Positions 19,078 to 26,222 of a stretch of 64,000 nucleotides of DNA are shown here, in pieces. Both the position numbers and the translations under genes were made by a program. The stretch is from Lachnospiraceae bacterium (GTDB taxonomy: Bacteria > Bacillota > Clostridia > Lachnospirales > Lachnospiraceae), in the NCBI GenBank assembly GCA_009774535.1, contig VSNY01000002.1, forward strand, positions 10,665-74,664. Direction: 5' to 3'. How positions within the stretch are numbered: position 1 is the stretch's first letter; each line of letters starts with the position of its first letter. The notes below the pieces were generated by a model. That model was not told the origin of the DNA, did no database searches, and was given only the letters and a program-made list of their open reading frames with translations.

Positions 19078-19298
19078 CTCGTTTCACGTACTGTTATATG
19101 TTTTGTCATGTTATATCCAAGCGCAAACCGGGCGCCGCGCAGTTTAATGATCATAATGCCTTTGCCTTTGCGGTTTAAGACGGATATTTCAGATTCTCTT
19201 GTCATTCCAAGGGCTTCCAGCCGCCGTTCCATCTGGAAGGGAAGGTCGATGTGTTCTACAATGCAGCTATGGCCTGTCTGCACGTCTTTTAAAAACAT
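19074..19298 (-). CDS. feoA: Ferrous iron transport protein FeoA
   Basis: A 74-residue SH3-like FeoA, required for full FeoB activity. It has the family motif ERRLEALGMTRESEISVLNR and ends overlapping feoB, so the two are translationally coupled. A strong AAGGAGGTATC precedes the start. A -10-like TATACT (19347-19352, minus strand) may drive the operon. No Fur box could be confidently read in the spacer. Confidence 0.94.
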   Translation of the reverse strand: MFLKDVQTGHSCIVEHIDLPFQMERRLEALGMTRESEISVLNRKGKGIMIIKLRGARFALGYNMTKHITVRETR

Positions 19299-19430
19299 GT
19301 ACAGATACCTCCTTGTTTGAGTTGTGTTGTTAGTTGGTGCTTGCTAAGTATAACATGAGTTGGGGGAAAATAGAATAGCTACTTAAGAATGATTTCTTAT
19401 ATGAGCTGTGCATATCAAATAATTTTTGCA

Positions 19431-19486
19431 TTGACATTCTCGATATTCGAGAGTATGATCTTTTTATAAAACTTGATATTCGAGAA
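19431..19486 (+). promoter_or_regulatory. Promoter with palindromic operator in its spacer
   Basis: TTGACA (19431-19436), a 17-base spacer and TATGAT (19454-19459). The spacer contains the palindrome TCTCGA-TAT-TCGAGA (19438-19452). A second copy, TTGATATTCGAGAA (19473-19486), lies just after the -10. Two copies of one site across a strong promoter suggest repression by a dimeric regulator. The first gene downstream is decayed. Confidence 0.7.
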
Positions 19487-19554
19487 TAAAAACAAACTTC
19501 AGAAGCCGGGCTTATCCGGGAAACGAAAACGCAAGGGCGCAGACGCAGCTATAA

Positions 19555-19761
19555 AGAGTTTACAAAAAGCTGGATGCTGCACCATGGCTGGCAAAGGAAG
19601 CCTATCAGCTGACGTGGCAGAATGCGGGAGAACTGTATTGGTATCTGCTATGCTATGAGGATTGTATTTTGGAAATCCAGCTGGATTGGAAAGCGACAGA
19701 AAAACAGATGCGTATGACTGGTGAAAAAATGCTTTCCGTAAATTCGGCTGAATTGCCTTAA
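19555..19761 (+). pseudogene. Gene remnant of unknown family
   Basis: The frame VYKKLDAAPWLAKEAYQLTW, continuing through NAGELYWYLLCYEDCILEIQ to a TAA at 19759, has protein-like composition. It has no start codon near its beginning and is preceded by an in-frame stop at 19552. The sequence just before continues plausibly in another frame (RKGADAAIKSL), which suggests a frameshift. I do not recognise the family. Confidence 0.45.
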
Positions 19762-19896
19762 AGATGCAATACGCAGATTGGGATGATCGCATTTGGAAGC
19801 TGGAACTGGCAGAAGATCCGTCCCGGGATCATGGGACAGCAGTCAACAGGAGATGTAAAGGAGTTACACTTTATCAGGAAAGGAAAGTAAAATAAA

Positions 19897-20160
19897 ATGA
19901 AGAAACGAAACAGTTTTTCGCAAGTAAAATTAACAGAGGCACAAAAAGAAAAATTAAAGGAAGAAATAAAAATATTTTATTCCTCTGAACGCGGGGAAGA
20001 AATTGGGATTATTGAACAAATGCAGCTCCTGCATCTGTTTGAAGAAAAGTTGGCGCCTGTCGTTTATAATAAAGCGCTTGACGATGCTAAAAGATGGTTT
20101 ACCCAAATGATGGATAACATGGATGCTGACTATTATGCACTCTATAAAAATGAAGATTAG
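19897..20160 (+). CDS. DUF2164 family protein
   Basis: An 87-residue soluble protein of the DUF2164 type. The features are KLTEAQKEKLKEEIKIFYSS near the start, the GEEIGIIEQMQLLHLFEEKL centre and the YNKALDDAKRWFTQMMDNMD ending. Function is unknown; the family is small, acidic and helical, with no catalytic motif visible. The start lies behind AGGAAAGGAAAG. It sits in a decayed patch between a gene remnant and a fragment of a helix-turn-helix gene. Confidence 0.8.
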   Translation: MKKRNSFSQVKLTEAQKEKLKEEIKIFYSSERGEEIGIIEQMQLLHLFEEKLAPVVYNKALDDAKRWFTQMMDNMDADYYALYKNED

Positions 20161-20222
20161 GCGCTAAATCTACGAATTGAGAAAAATGGAAAAACTCTGA
20201 TTCCAGCAGTCTTTCAAAGGCT

Positions 20223-20306
20223 ATGACAGTTGAAATCAGTGATAAGACCATCTCCAAATGGGAATGTGGGAAAGGCTTACGAGTATCAGCAAAAAGCAAT
20301 ATCTAA
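20223..20306 (+). pseudogene. Remnant of an XRE-type helix-turn-helix gene
   Basis: EISDKTISKWECGKGL is the recognition-helix segment of XRE/Cro-type regulators (usual form VSDKTISKWERGKG). The frame opens only at 20223 and stops at 20304, and upstream frames are broken. It is a short remnant, not a working gene. Confidence 0.6.
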
Positions 20307-20447
20307 TTTATTTAGAAAAGAATAACCCTCGCAGCGACAACTTTGAACGAATCCAGCCTCGTTCGGAATAAATAGAATCTGTAACTCATATTTTCCTTCT
20401 CCGCACATATAAATAAAATAAATCACTTTCCATGATCGGCGCAAAAT

Positions 20448-21545
20448 ATGAAACCATTCCGCTTCAAATGCATTGTATTGATAGAACTGCTCGCGCTTTT
20501 CTCAATAATTGTTCTTACATACATCAAACCCGCGAAAATCATTCATAAAATACGATCCAATACCCCTGTATCATCCAATCATACAGAACCGCCTGCGGCA
20601 TCTGACAACAGAGACTTTATTAAATGGGTTGACTTCAAAGTTACCAGTGCCGCTATGAACGATGCTTATCAATATGATCTGAAAGCGCATGAAACTGACA
20701 CGCCCATCGACTGGGTCTGTCTGCTTGCCGTGCTTGGAGCAAAATATGGGGGAGATTTTAAAAACTATAAATCATCCGATATGAAAGCGATTGCAGATAA
20801 AATATTAAATAAAGAATCAACTTTAGAAGAACTAACTGCTGATATGAAATACTATGACTACTACAATGAAGCCTACCATGCTGTCCTGGGCGGTTTTGTC
20901 GGTGAATATCAGCTGTCCGGTTCAGATTCAAAACAAACACAATATGGACTAAAAGCATATTCGCCAATTGCAAAGGGATTTCCTTATACGGATTATGATG
21001 ATTTCGGTTCTTCCCGTTCTTTCGGTTATCGTAGACAGCATCTGGGACATGATATGATGGGACAGATCGGTACGCCGATTATAGCCGTAGAATCCGGTTA
21101 TGTGGAATGCCTTGGCTGGAACCGCTATGGCGGCTGGCGTATTGGCATACGCAGCTTTGATAAAAAAAGATATTATTATTATGCCCACCTGCGCCAAAAC
21201 TTTCCATACAGCAAATCACTCAAAGAAGGCGGCGCCGTAACAGCAGGGGATGTAATTGGTTACATGGGACACACGGGATACAGCGATAAAGAAAATGTAA
21301 ATAATATCGACATTATACATTTGCACTTTGGCCTGCAGCTGATTTTTGACGAATCCCAAAAAGATGGAAACAGTGAAATATGGATCAGTTGTTATGAATT
21401 GGCGCGCTTTTTATCTCAAAACCGCAGCGAGACAGCAAAGGATGAATCAACCAAAGAATGGCGCCGGATACAGGAAATCATTGATCCTGCAGTGCAGCAG
21501 TACGAAAAACAGAAACAGAAGGATACCACAGAGAAACCCCGTTAA
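20448..21545 (+). CDS. M23-family peptidoglycan metalloendopeptidase
   Basis: A 365-residue protein with a hydrophobic N-terminal signal/anchor (~7-26), so it acts outside the membrane. The C-terminal half is the LytM/M23 fold. The zinc ligands are H and D in RQHLGHDMMG, and the HxH of HLHFGL near residue 282. The middle region (DWVCLLAVLGAKYGGDFK, ~80-150) is a lysozyme-like helical module seen in clostridial M23 proteins. It probably cuts cross-link peptides in growth or sporulation. The tail is Lys/Glu/Thr-rich. The ribosome site is weak. Confidence 0.88.
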   Translation: MKPFRFKCIVLIELLALFSIIVLTYIKPAKIIHKIRSNTPVSSNHTEPPAASDNRDFIKWVDFKVTSAAMNDAYQYDLKAHETDTPIDWVCLLAVLGAKYGGDFKNYKSSDMKAIADKILNKESTLEELTADMKYYDYYNEAYHAVLGGFVGEYQLSGSDSKQTQYGLKAYSPIAKGFPYTDYDDFGSSRSFGYRRQHLGHDMMGQIGTPIIAVESGYVECLGWNRYGGWRIGIRSFDKKRYYYYAHLRQNFPYSKSLKEGGAVTAGDVIGYMGHTGYSDKENVNNIDIIHLHFGLQLIFDESQKDGNSEIWISCYELARFLSQNRSETAKDESTKEWRRIQEIIDPAVQQYEKQKQKDTTEKPR

Positions 21546-21888
21546 TCACAAGATTGGCGGGATTTGGTAAATATAGATAAAAAAGGGTGTATAAAATTAG
21601 CTATTTGCTACAAAATAAATTTTTGGGATAGACAGTCAAAAAAAATTATAGTAAAATCTGTATATAGAAATCAGGAAAGCACATGCCAGGTTGTGACTTT
21701 AAGTAGGCAAAGCTGGATTGTACTCACAAGAATTAAGATTGATTTATTTTGATGTTTTTTCATGAGTATGATGCAGTTTTTTTACGTTTCAAGCAGGCGA
21801 AGCGGTCTGCGTTTGGAGATAAATCTGGCAGAATTGTTGTGCTTACAGCAGATCGTGCAGGACTGTAAAAAACAAGGAGGAAATTATT
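21546..21888. other. Spacer upstream of HPr gene
   Basis: A gene-free 343-base stretch, AT-rich. It holds a likely promoter, TAGACA (21629-21634) with a 17-base spacer and TAAAAT (21652-21657), which would give a leader of ~225 nucleotides. A 62-codon TTG-initiated frame (21564-21752) lacks a ribosome site and looks spurious. Confidence 0.5.
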
Positions 21889-22146
21889 ATGAAATCATTT
21901 AACTACGTCATTACAGATGAACAGGGTGTACATGCAAGACCAGCAGGAATCTTAGTGAAAGAAGCAAAAAAATATGCTTCCAAGATTACAATCAGTGCTG
22001 GCGGGAAAAATGCTGAGGCTACAAAGCTGATGGCAATTATGAGCATGGGCATTAAAAAGGGTACAGAAATTGAAGTATCTGTAGAAGGTGATGACGAAGA
22101 AGCTGCAGCAGCAGAAATGGAGAAATTTTTCAAAGAAAATTTGTAA
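21889..22146 (+). CDS. ptsH: HPr-family phosphocarrier protein
   Basis: An 85-residue HPr, which relays phosphate from enzyme I to the sugar-specific PTS enzymes. The active site GVHARPAG has His15 and Arg17 in the canonical places. At position 46, where Firmicute HPr carries the regulatory serine used by HPr kinase (K-S-I-M), this protein has lysine (ATKLMAIMSMG, Lys46). Ser52 is present. It is thus a catalytic carrier that cannot be Ser46-phosphorylated. AAGGAGG lies 8 bases before the ATG. A hairpin terminator follows. Confidence 0.93.
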   Translation: MKSFNYVITDEQGVHARPAGILVKEAKKYASKITISAGGKNAEATKLMAIMSMGIKKGTEIEVSVEGDDEEAAAAEMEKFFKENL

Positions 22147-22185
22147 TCAAAATTTTAAATTGTGATTAAAATAATTATAAGATCA

Positions 22186-22233
22186 GCCGCACTAGAAATG
22201 TTTATAAAATACATTTCCGGTGCGGCATTTTTC
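22186..22233 (+). terminator. Intrinsic terminator of the HPr gene
   Basis: GCCGCAC and GTGCGGC close a long stem (inner arms GAAATGT and ACATTTC) followed by ATTTTTCTT. Confidence 0.85.
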
Positions 22234-22726
22234 TTACAGCCAATCAGATCAGGTGTCACATTTTGATATGGCGATGTACTTTTGAGTGGCTGGGGGATAC
22301 TGTAAGTCCGAAGGTTGGCTGCTGGGGGGCCGGAGAGCCAAAAAAGTCCCCCAGCCAATCCACGTCCCGCCGCCTGCAATCCATCCGAGCAGTCACAAAC
22401 GCAGCTCAATATCAATTCTGCTGCCAGGAATCAAATTTTTTATTACGCGAAAATTCCAGCGATAAATAACAGTTCCAAAGGTGATTAAAACTTCTGCACG
22501 CGTCCTTCTCTCATACACAAAAATTTGCTGAAACGCAGATGATTTTTTCCTTAATTTGTGATACAATTCAAATACCAACAATCAGAGCGCCGAATACACA
22601 CATATTTCATCAAAAATCCAGTTGTTTCAGAAGTTCTTAAATTTCATACTGGATTTTGATAAATAACGTTCCAAAAGTACGAAACAATACAGCGATGCAA
22701 CAATCACAGCAAGGAGTGTCTACAAT
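22234..22726. other. Spacer with GC-rich repeat, upstream of flavodoxin-like gene
   Basis: About 490 bases with no gene. Positions 22289-22360 contain GGCTGGGGGA and its inverse TCCCCCAGCC, plus the word GAGAGCCAAAAAAGT shared with the repeat at 32310, so this may be a divergent family member. The rest is AT-rich and unremarkable. Confidence 0.5.
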
Positions 22727-23293
22727 ATGACAGGTATTTATTTTAGCGGTACTGGCAATTCTAAATATGCTTTAGAAATATTCTTAAAAGAATTTCACGC
22801 ACAGGAAAATATATTTTCCATTGAAGAAGCTGCAGCTGTCAGTTCCATAAAAAGACACAAAGCCATCCTGTTCAGCTACCCGGTGCAGTTTTCCAATATA
22901 CCTAAAATAGTCAGGGATTTTGTAACAGCAAATGCAGGACTGTGGAAAGGGAAAAAAGTGTTTGTAATCGCTACCATGGGGCTGTTTAGCGGCGATGGCG
23001 CGGGGGTGCTGGCGCGGCTGCTGAAAAAGTATGGCGCTCAGGCAGTCGGCGGTCTGCATGTAAAAATGCCGGACAGTATAGCAGATGAAAAGCTGTTAAA
23101 AAGAACGCCTGCAAAAAATCGCCGCTTGATCACAGATGCGGAACAAAAGATAAAAAAATGCGCCCGGGCGGTAAAAGCAGGCCGTCCGCCGCAGGAAGGA
23201 ATCGGATTTTTTTGTCAGATGGCAGGTTTGTTCGGGCAAAGGCTGTGGTTTTCTGGGGTGATCCGCCAGGGAACGGTAGAGGCATACAAATAA
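22727..23293 (+). CDS. EFR1-type flavodoxin-like protein lacking its ferredoxin domain
   Basis: This 188-residue protein starts MTGIYFSGTGNSKYAL, the FMN phosphate-binding loop of flavodoxins, and has the FSYPVQFSNIPKIVRDFV segment of EFR1-family flavodoxin-ferredoxin fusions. Those usually run to about 250-270 residues and end in two CxxCxxCxxxC clusters. Here the frame stops at 188 and no such cysteines follow in any frame. It should bind FMN and carry electrons but cannot hold the iron-sulfur centres. It may be a natural short form or a truncation. The ribosome site is AAGGAG. Confidence 0.75.
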   Translation: MTGIYFSGTGNSKYALEIFLKEFHAQENIFSIEEAAAVSSIKRHKAILFSYPVQFSNIPKIVRDFVTANAGLWKGKKVFVIATMGLFSGDGAGVLARLLKKYGAQAVGGLHVKMPDSIADEKLLKRTPAKNRRLITDAEQKIKKCARAVKAGRPPQEGIGFFCQMAGLFGQRLWFSGVIRQGTVEAYK

Positions 23294-23325
23294 CGGACAG
23301 ATCTAAGGAGGAGGTATTTAAGTTC

Positions 23326-23778
23326 ATGAAACTGGCAACAGCATTAGCAGAAAGAGCAGATTTGCAAAACAGGCTGTCGGAACTTGGCGGCCGTTTGAAC
23401 CGGAATGCCAAAGTGCAGGAAGGAGAAGAACCGTCCGAATCCCCGGACTTGCTGATGGAAGAATCGGATAGATTAATCAGACGTCTGGAAGAACTGATGA
23501 TCAGGATCAATCTGACCAACAGCAGCACGGAGTACGAGGGCAGGACGATTACGGAATTTCTTGCGCACAGGGACTGTTTAAGGATGAAAATCCGCTTGAT
23601 GCGGGAATTTTTGGATCATGCGAGCAGTCAGGTCAGCCGCCTGACACATACGGAGATCAAAATTAAAAGTACGGTTCCGGTATCTGAGATACAGAAAAAA
23701 GTAGATCAGATGGCAAAAGAATTGCGGGAAACAGACGAAAAGATCCAGGAACTGAACTGGACTACGCAGCTGCAGTAG
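23326..23778 (+). CDS. DIP1984-like (septicolysin-related) protein
   Basis: A 150-residue, highly charged, mostly helical soluble protein. MKLATALAERADLQNRLSEL and the central NLTNSSTEYEGRTITEFLAH block are typical of the DIP1984/septicolysin group. The molecular function is not established. The start at 23326 follows TAAGGAGGAGG; a longer frame from 23158 overlaps the flavodoxin gene and is rejected. It lies 32 bases after the flavodoxin-like gene, so the two are probably one operon. Confidence 0.82.
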   Translation: MKLATALAERADLQNRLSELGGRLNRNAKVQEGEEPSESPDLLMEESDRLIRRLEELMIRINLTNSSTEYEGRTITEFLAHRDCLRMKIRLMREFLDHASSQVSRLTHTEIKIKSTVPVSEIQKKVDQMAKELRETDEKIQELNWTTQLQ

Positions 23779-24076
23779 AATCGGACAATCTGATTTACGC
23801 CGTCACAGGCGGCAGAAATGCAAATCTAATTGACGCAGGTAGTCTGACAGGGTGGATGCATCTCCATCGGCAGAGAATGTGCCGTAACATTGGTGGGGGC
23901 CTGGACAGCCCTATGGAGTCCGAATCTCCGCAATACCATGCATGTCCAGTATCAGAACATGCGCATGTAAACACTGCATAATAATAACCATTGGATCAAC
24001 TGTCAGACGAGGGAGGGACCGGGGAAACGAATGAAACAATCATTTAGGGGAAATTAGAAAAAACAGGGGGAACTAT
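23779..24076. other. Spacer upstream of fbp
   Basis: A 298-base gene-free stretch. Mixed composition; contains GACAGCCCTATGGAGTCCG and similar GC-rich words, but I recognise no riboswitch, repeat or clear promoter. A GAGGGAGGG lies too far (about 60 bases) from the fbp start to be its ribosome site. Confidence 0.4.
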
Positions 24077-25969
24077 ATGGAATTTGACCAGGAGAAATAT
24101 CTGACATTATTAGCTGAAAAATATCCGACCATTCAGGCAGTATGCCGTGAGATTATCAACCTGAATGCGATCCTGAACCTTCCAAAAGGTACAGAGCATT
24201 TTATGAGTGACCTGCATGGAGAATACGAGGCGTTTTACCATATCCTGAACAACTGTTCCGGCGTTATCCGTGAAAAAGTGGATATGCTGTTCGAGGAAAC
24301 GTTATCTGACGCGGAGCGCGAACAGATCTGCACGTTGGTCTATTATCCAAGGGAAAAACTGGAACTGATCAAAAAAGAAGTCATTAATCTAAAGGAATGG
24401 TACCGTGAAATTTTGGCGGAATTGATCGAAATCGCCAAGACTTTATCATCAAAGTATACGCGGTCCAAAGTGCGTAAGGCTATGCCGGAGGAATTTGCCT
24501 ACATTATTGACGAGCTGCTTCATGTACAAAAAGATGAAGATGATAATCAGGTCATTTACCACCGCGAAATTTTAACAACGATTATTGAGCTTGACAACGC
24601 AGATGAATTTATCGTAGCGCTGGCGGATCTGATCAAACGGATGGCCGTAGACCGCCTGCATATTGTCGGCGATATTTTTGACCGCGGCGCCTGTGCGGAC
24701 CAGATTCTGGATTTGCTGATGAAATACCATTCGCTGGATATCGAATGGGGCAACCACGATATTTTGTGGATGGGCGCTGCCGCCGGAAGCAAGGCATGCA
24801 TTGCCAATGTCGTGCGAAATAATTTAAGATACGACAACACCGAAATTCTGGAAAACAGTTACGGTATCAGCCTGCGGAAATTAACGCTTTATTCGGAAAA
24901 ACAATATCCTGACGTAGATCCGATGAAGGCAGCTGAAAAAGCCATTACGGTTATGCTGTTTAAGCTGGAAGGCCAGGTGATCGCCAGACATCCGGAATAC
25001 GAAATGGATGACCGCAGGCTGCTTCACCGCATTCATTGGGATACGCATACGATCGAACTGGAAGGAAAGACCTACGAACTGACCGAAACCGAATTTCCGA
25101 CTGTCATCCCGGAGGACGCCTACCGATTGTCTGACGAAGAAGAAGAAATTATGGACGAGCTGTGCATGGCATTTGTCAACAGCAGCCGGCTAAACGAGCA
25201 TATCCGGTTTTTATACAAAAAAGGCGGCATGTATAAAACATTTAACGGAAACCTGCTGTACCATGGCTGTATTCCTTTGGATCAGGAAGGTAATTTTGAA
25301 GGCATCTGCATTGACGGAAGGATGTATAAAGGCCGCGCATATCTGGAATACGCGGACAAAACAAGCAGGCGAGCTTACCTGTCCGGCCGTAAGCAGAGCG
25401 ATCTGGACTTTATGTGGTATTTATGGTGCGGCAGAAAATCACCGCTGTGCGGCCGTAATATCAAGACATTTGAACGCAGTTATATCGCGGACCAGTCTGT
25501 TTGGCACGAAGCGAGCGATCCATACTATCGGTTTTATCAGACGGAAAAAACGTGCAACATGATCCTGCGCGAATTCGGTCTGTATTCTTCCTATTCGCAC
25601 ATTATCAACGGCCATACGCCGGTGCGTACGGGTGAAGGCGAAATGCCGGTGCGCGCGAATGGGAAGCTGATTGTGATCGATGGAGGATTTTGCCGCAGCT
25701 ATCATAAAACGACCGGAATCGCGGGTTATACGTTGATTTATAATTCTCATGGGATACGCATTAAGGCGCATCAGCCTTTTGAAAGCGTCTATGCCGCGCT
25801 GCGGGAGAATAAGGATATTGAGTCGAAAAGCGAGATGGTAGAGACAGAAAAAGAGCGGCTGATGGTGAAGCATACAGATAATGGAAGGAAGATCCTGGAA
25901 GATATCGAGGGGCTTAAAAAGCTGCTGGAGGCGTATCGGGATGGTTCGATTGAGCAGGAAAGTGTGTGA
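24077..25969 (+). CDS. fbp: Fructose-1,6-bisphosphatase class III
   Basis: This 630-residue Firmicute-type FBPase removes the 1-phosphate from fructose 1,6-bisphosphate, the committed gluconeogenic step. It is unrelated to the E. coli enzyme and belongs to the metallophosphatase-like class III. Metal-site motifs are present in order: MSDLHGEYEAF (D45, H47), GDIFDRG (198-204), GNHDILWMG (225-228 core) and INGHTPVR (~515). Length is close to the family norm (~640-670). The start follows AGGGGGAAC. It fits the window's glycogen and sugar theme. Confidence 0.95.
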   Translation: MEFDQEKYLTLLAEKYPTIQAVCREIINLNAILNLPKGTEHFMSDLHGEYEAFYHILNNCSGVIREKVDMLFEETLSDAEREQICTLVYYPREKLELIKKEVINLKEWYREILAELIEIAKTLSSKYTRSKVRKAMPEEFAYIIDELLHVQKDEDDNQVIYHREILTTIIELDNADEFIVALADLIKRMAVDRLHIVGDIFDRGACADQILDLLMKYHSLDIEWGNHDILWMGAAAGSKACIANVVRNNLRYDNTEILENSYGISLRKLTLYSEKQYPDVDPMKAAEKAITVMLFKLEGQVIARHPEYEMDDRRLLHRIHWDTHTIELEGKTYELTETEFPTVIPEDAYRLSDEEEEIMDELCMAFVNSSRLNEHIRFLYKKGGMYKTFNGNLLYHGCIPLDQEGNFEGICIDGRMYKGRAYLEYADKTSRRAYLSGRKQSDLDFMWYLWCGRKSPLCGRNIKTFERSYIADQSVWHEASDPYYRFYQTEKTCNMILREFGLYSSYSHIINGHTPVRTGEGEMPVRANGKLIVIDGGFCRSYHKTTGIAGYTLIYNSHGIRIKAHQPFESVYAALRENKDIESKSEMVETEKERLMVKHTDNGRKILEDIEGLKKLLEAYRDGSIEQESV

Positions 25970-25997
25970 TTTGAGATGGACTGGTCAGCCGTTTAAG

Positions 25998-26077
25998 GAC
26001 AGTACTCGTAAGAAATGAGAAAGGATTGATTGTAAGCGACAGTACTTGTGAAAAACGAGGAAGATTGATTCTAAGCG
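25998..26077. repeat. Two-copy 40-bp tandem repeat
   Basis: GACAGTACTCGTAAGAAATG at 25998 and GACAGTACTTGTGAAAAACG at 26038 start two 40-base units that continue GAGGATTGATTnTAAGCGA with a few differences. Non-coding, in the fbp 3' spacer. Confidence 0.6.
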
Positions 26078-26115
26078 AGTGCTGACTGAAGACTGCATGT
26101 TAAACTTCTGTAACG

Positions 26116-26180
26116 ACTCTGCGGGCCGTGGCTTGCATGGGTGAAATACCCAAGGCAAACCGCAGCCCGCAGAGTTTTGT
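26116..26180. terminator. Bidirectional terminator between fbp and LTA synthase
   Basis: ACTCTGCGGGC and GCCCGCAGAGT form the base of a long hairpin with inner arms TGGCTTGC/GGCAAACC and TGGGT/ACCC, followed by TTTTGTTAT. It lies between convergent genes. Confidence 0.8.
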
Positions 26181-26222
26181 TATAGGAACCTTTACAACGT
26201 CCGGAATTTCCCAAAAGCAGCG

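Noticed and set aside
21564..21752. 62-aa TTG-initiated frame
   Set aside because: No ribosome site, no known composition, and a likely promoter for HPr lies inside it.
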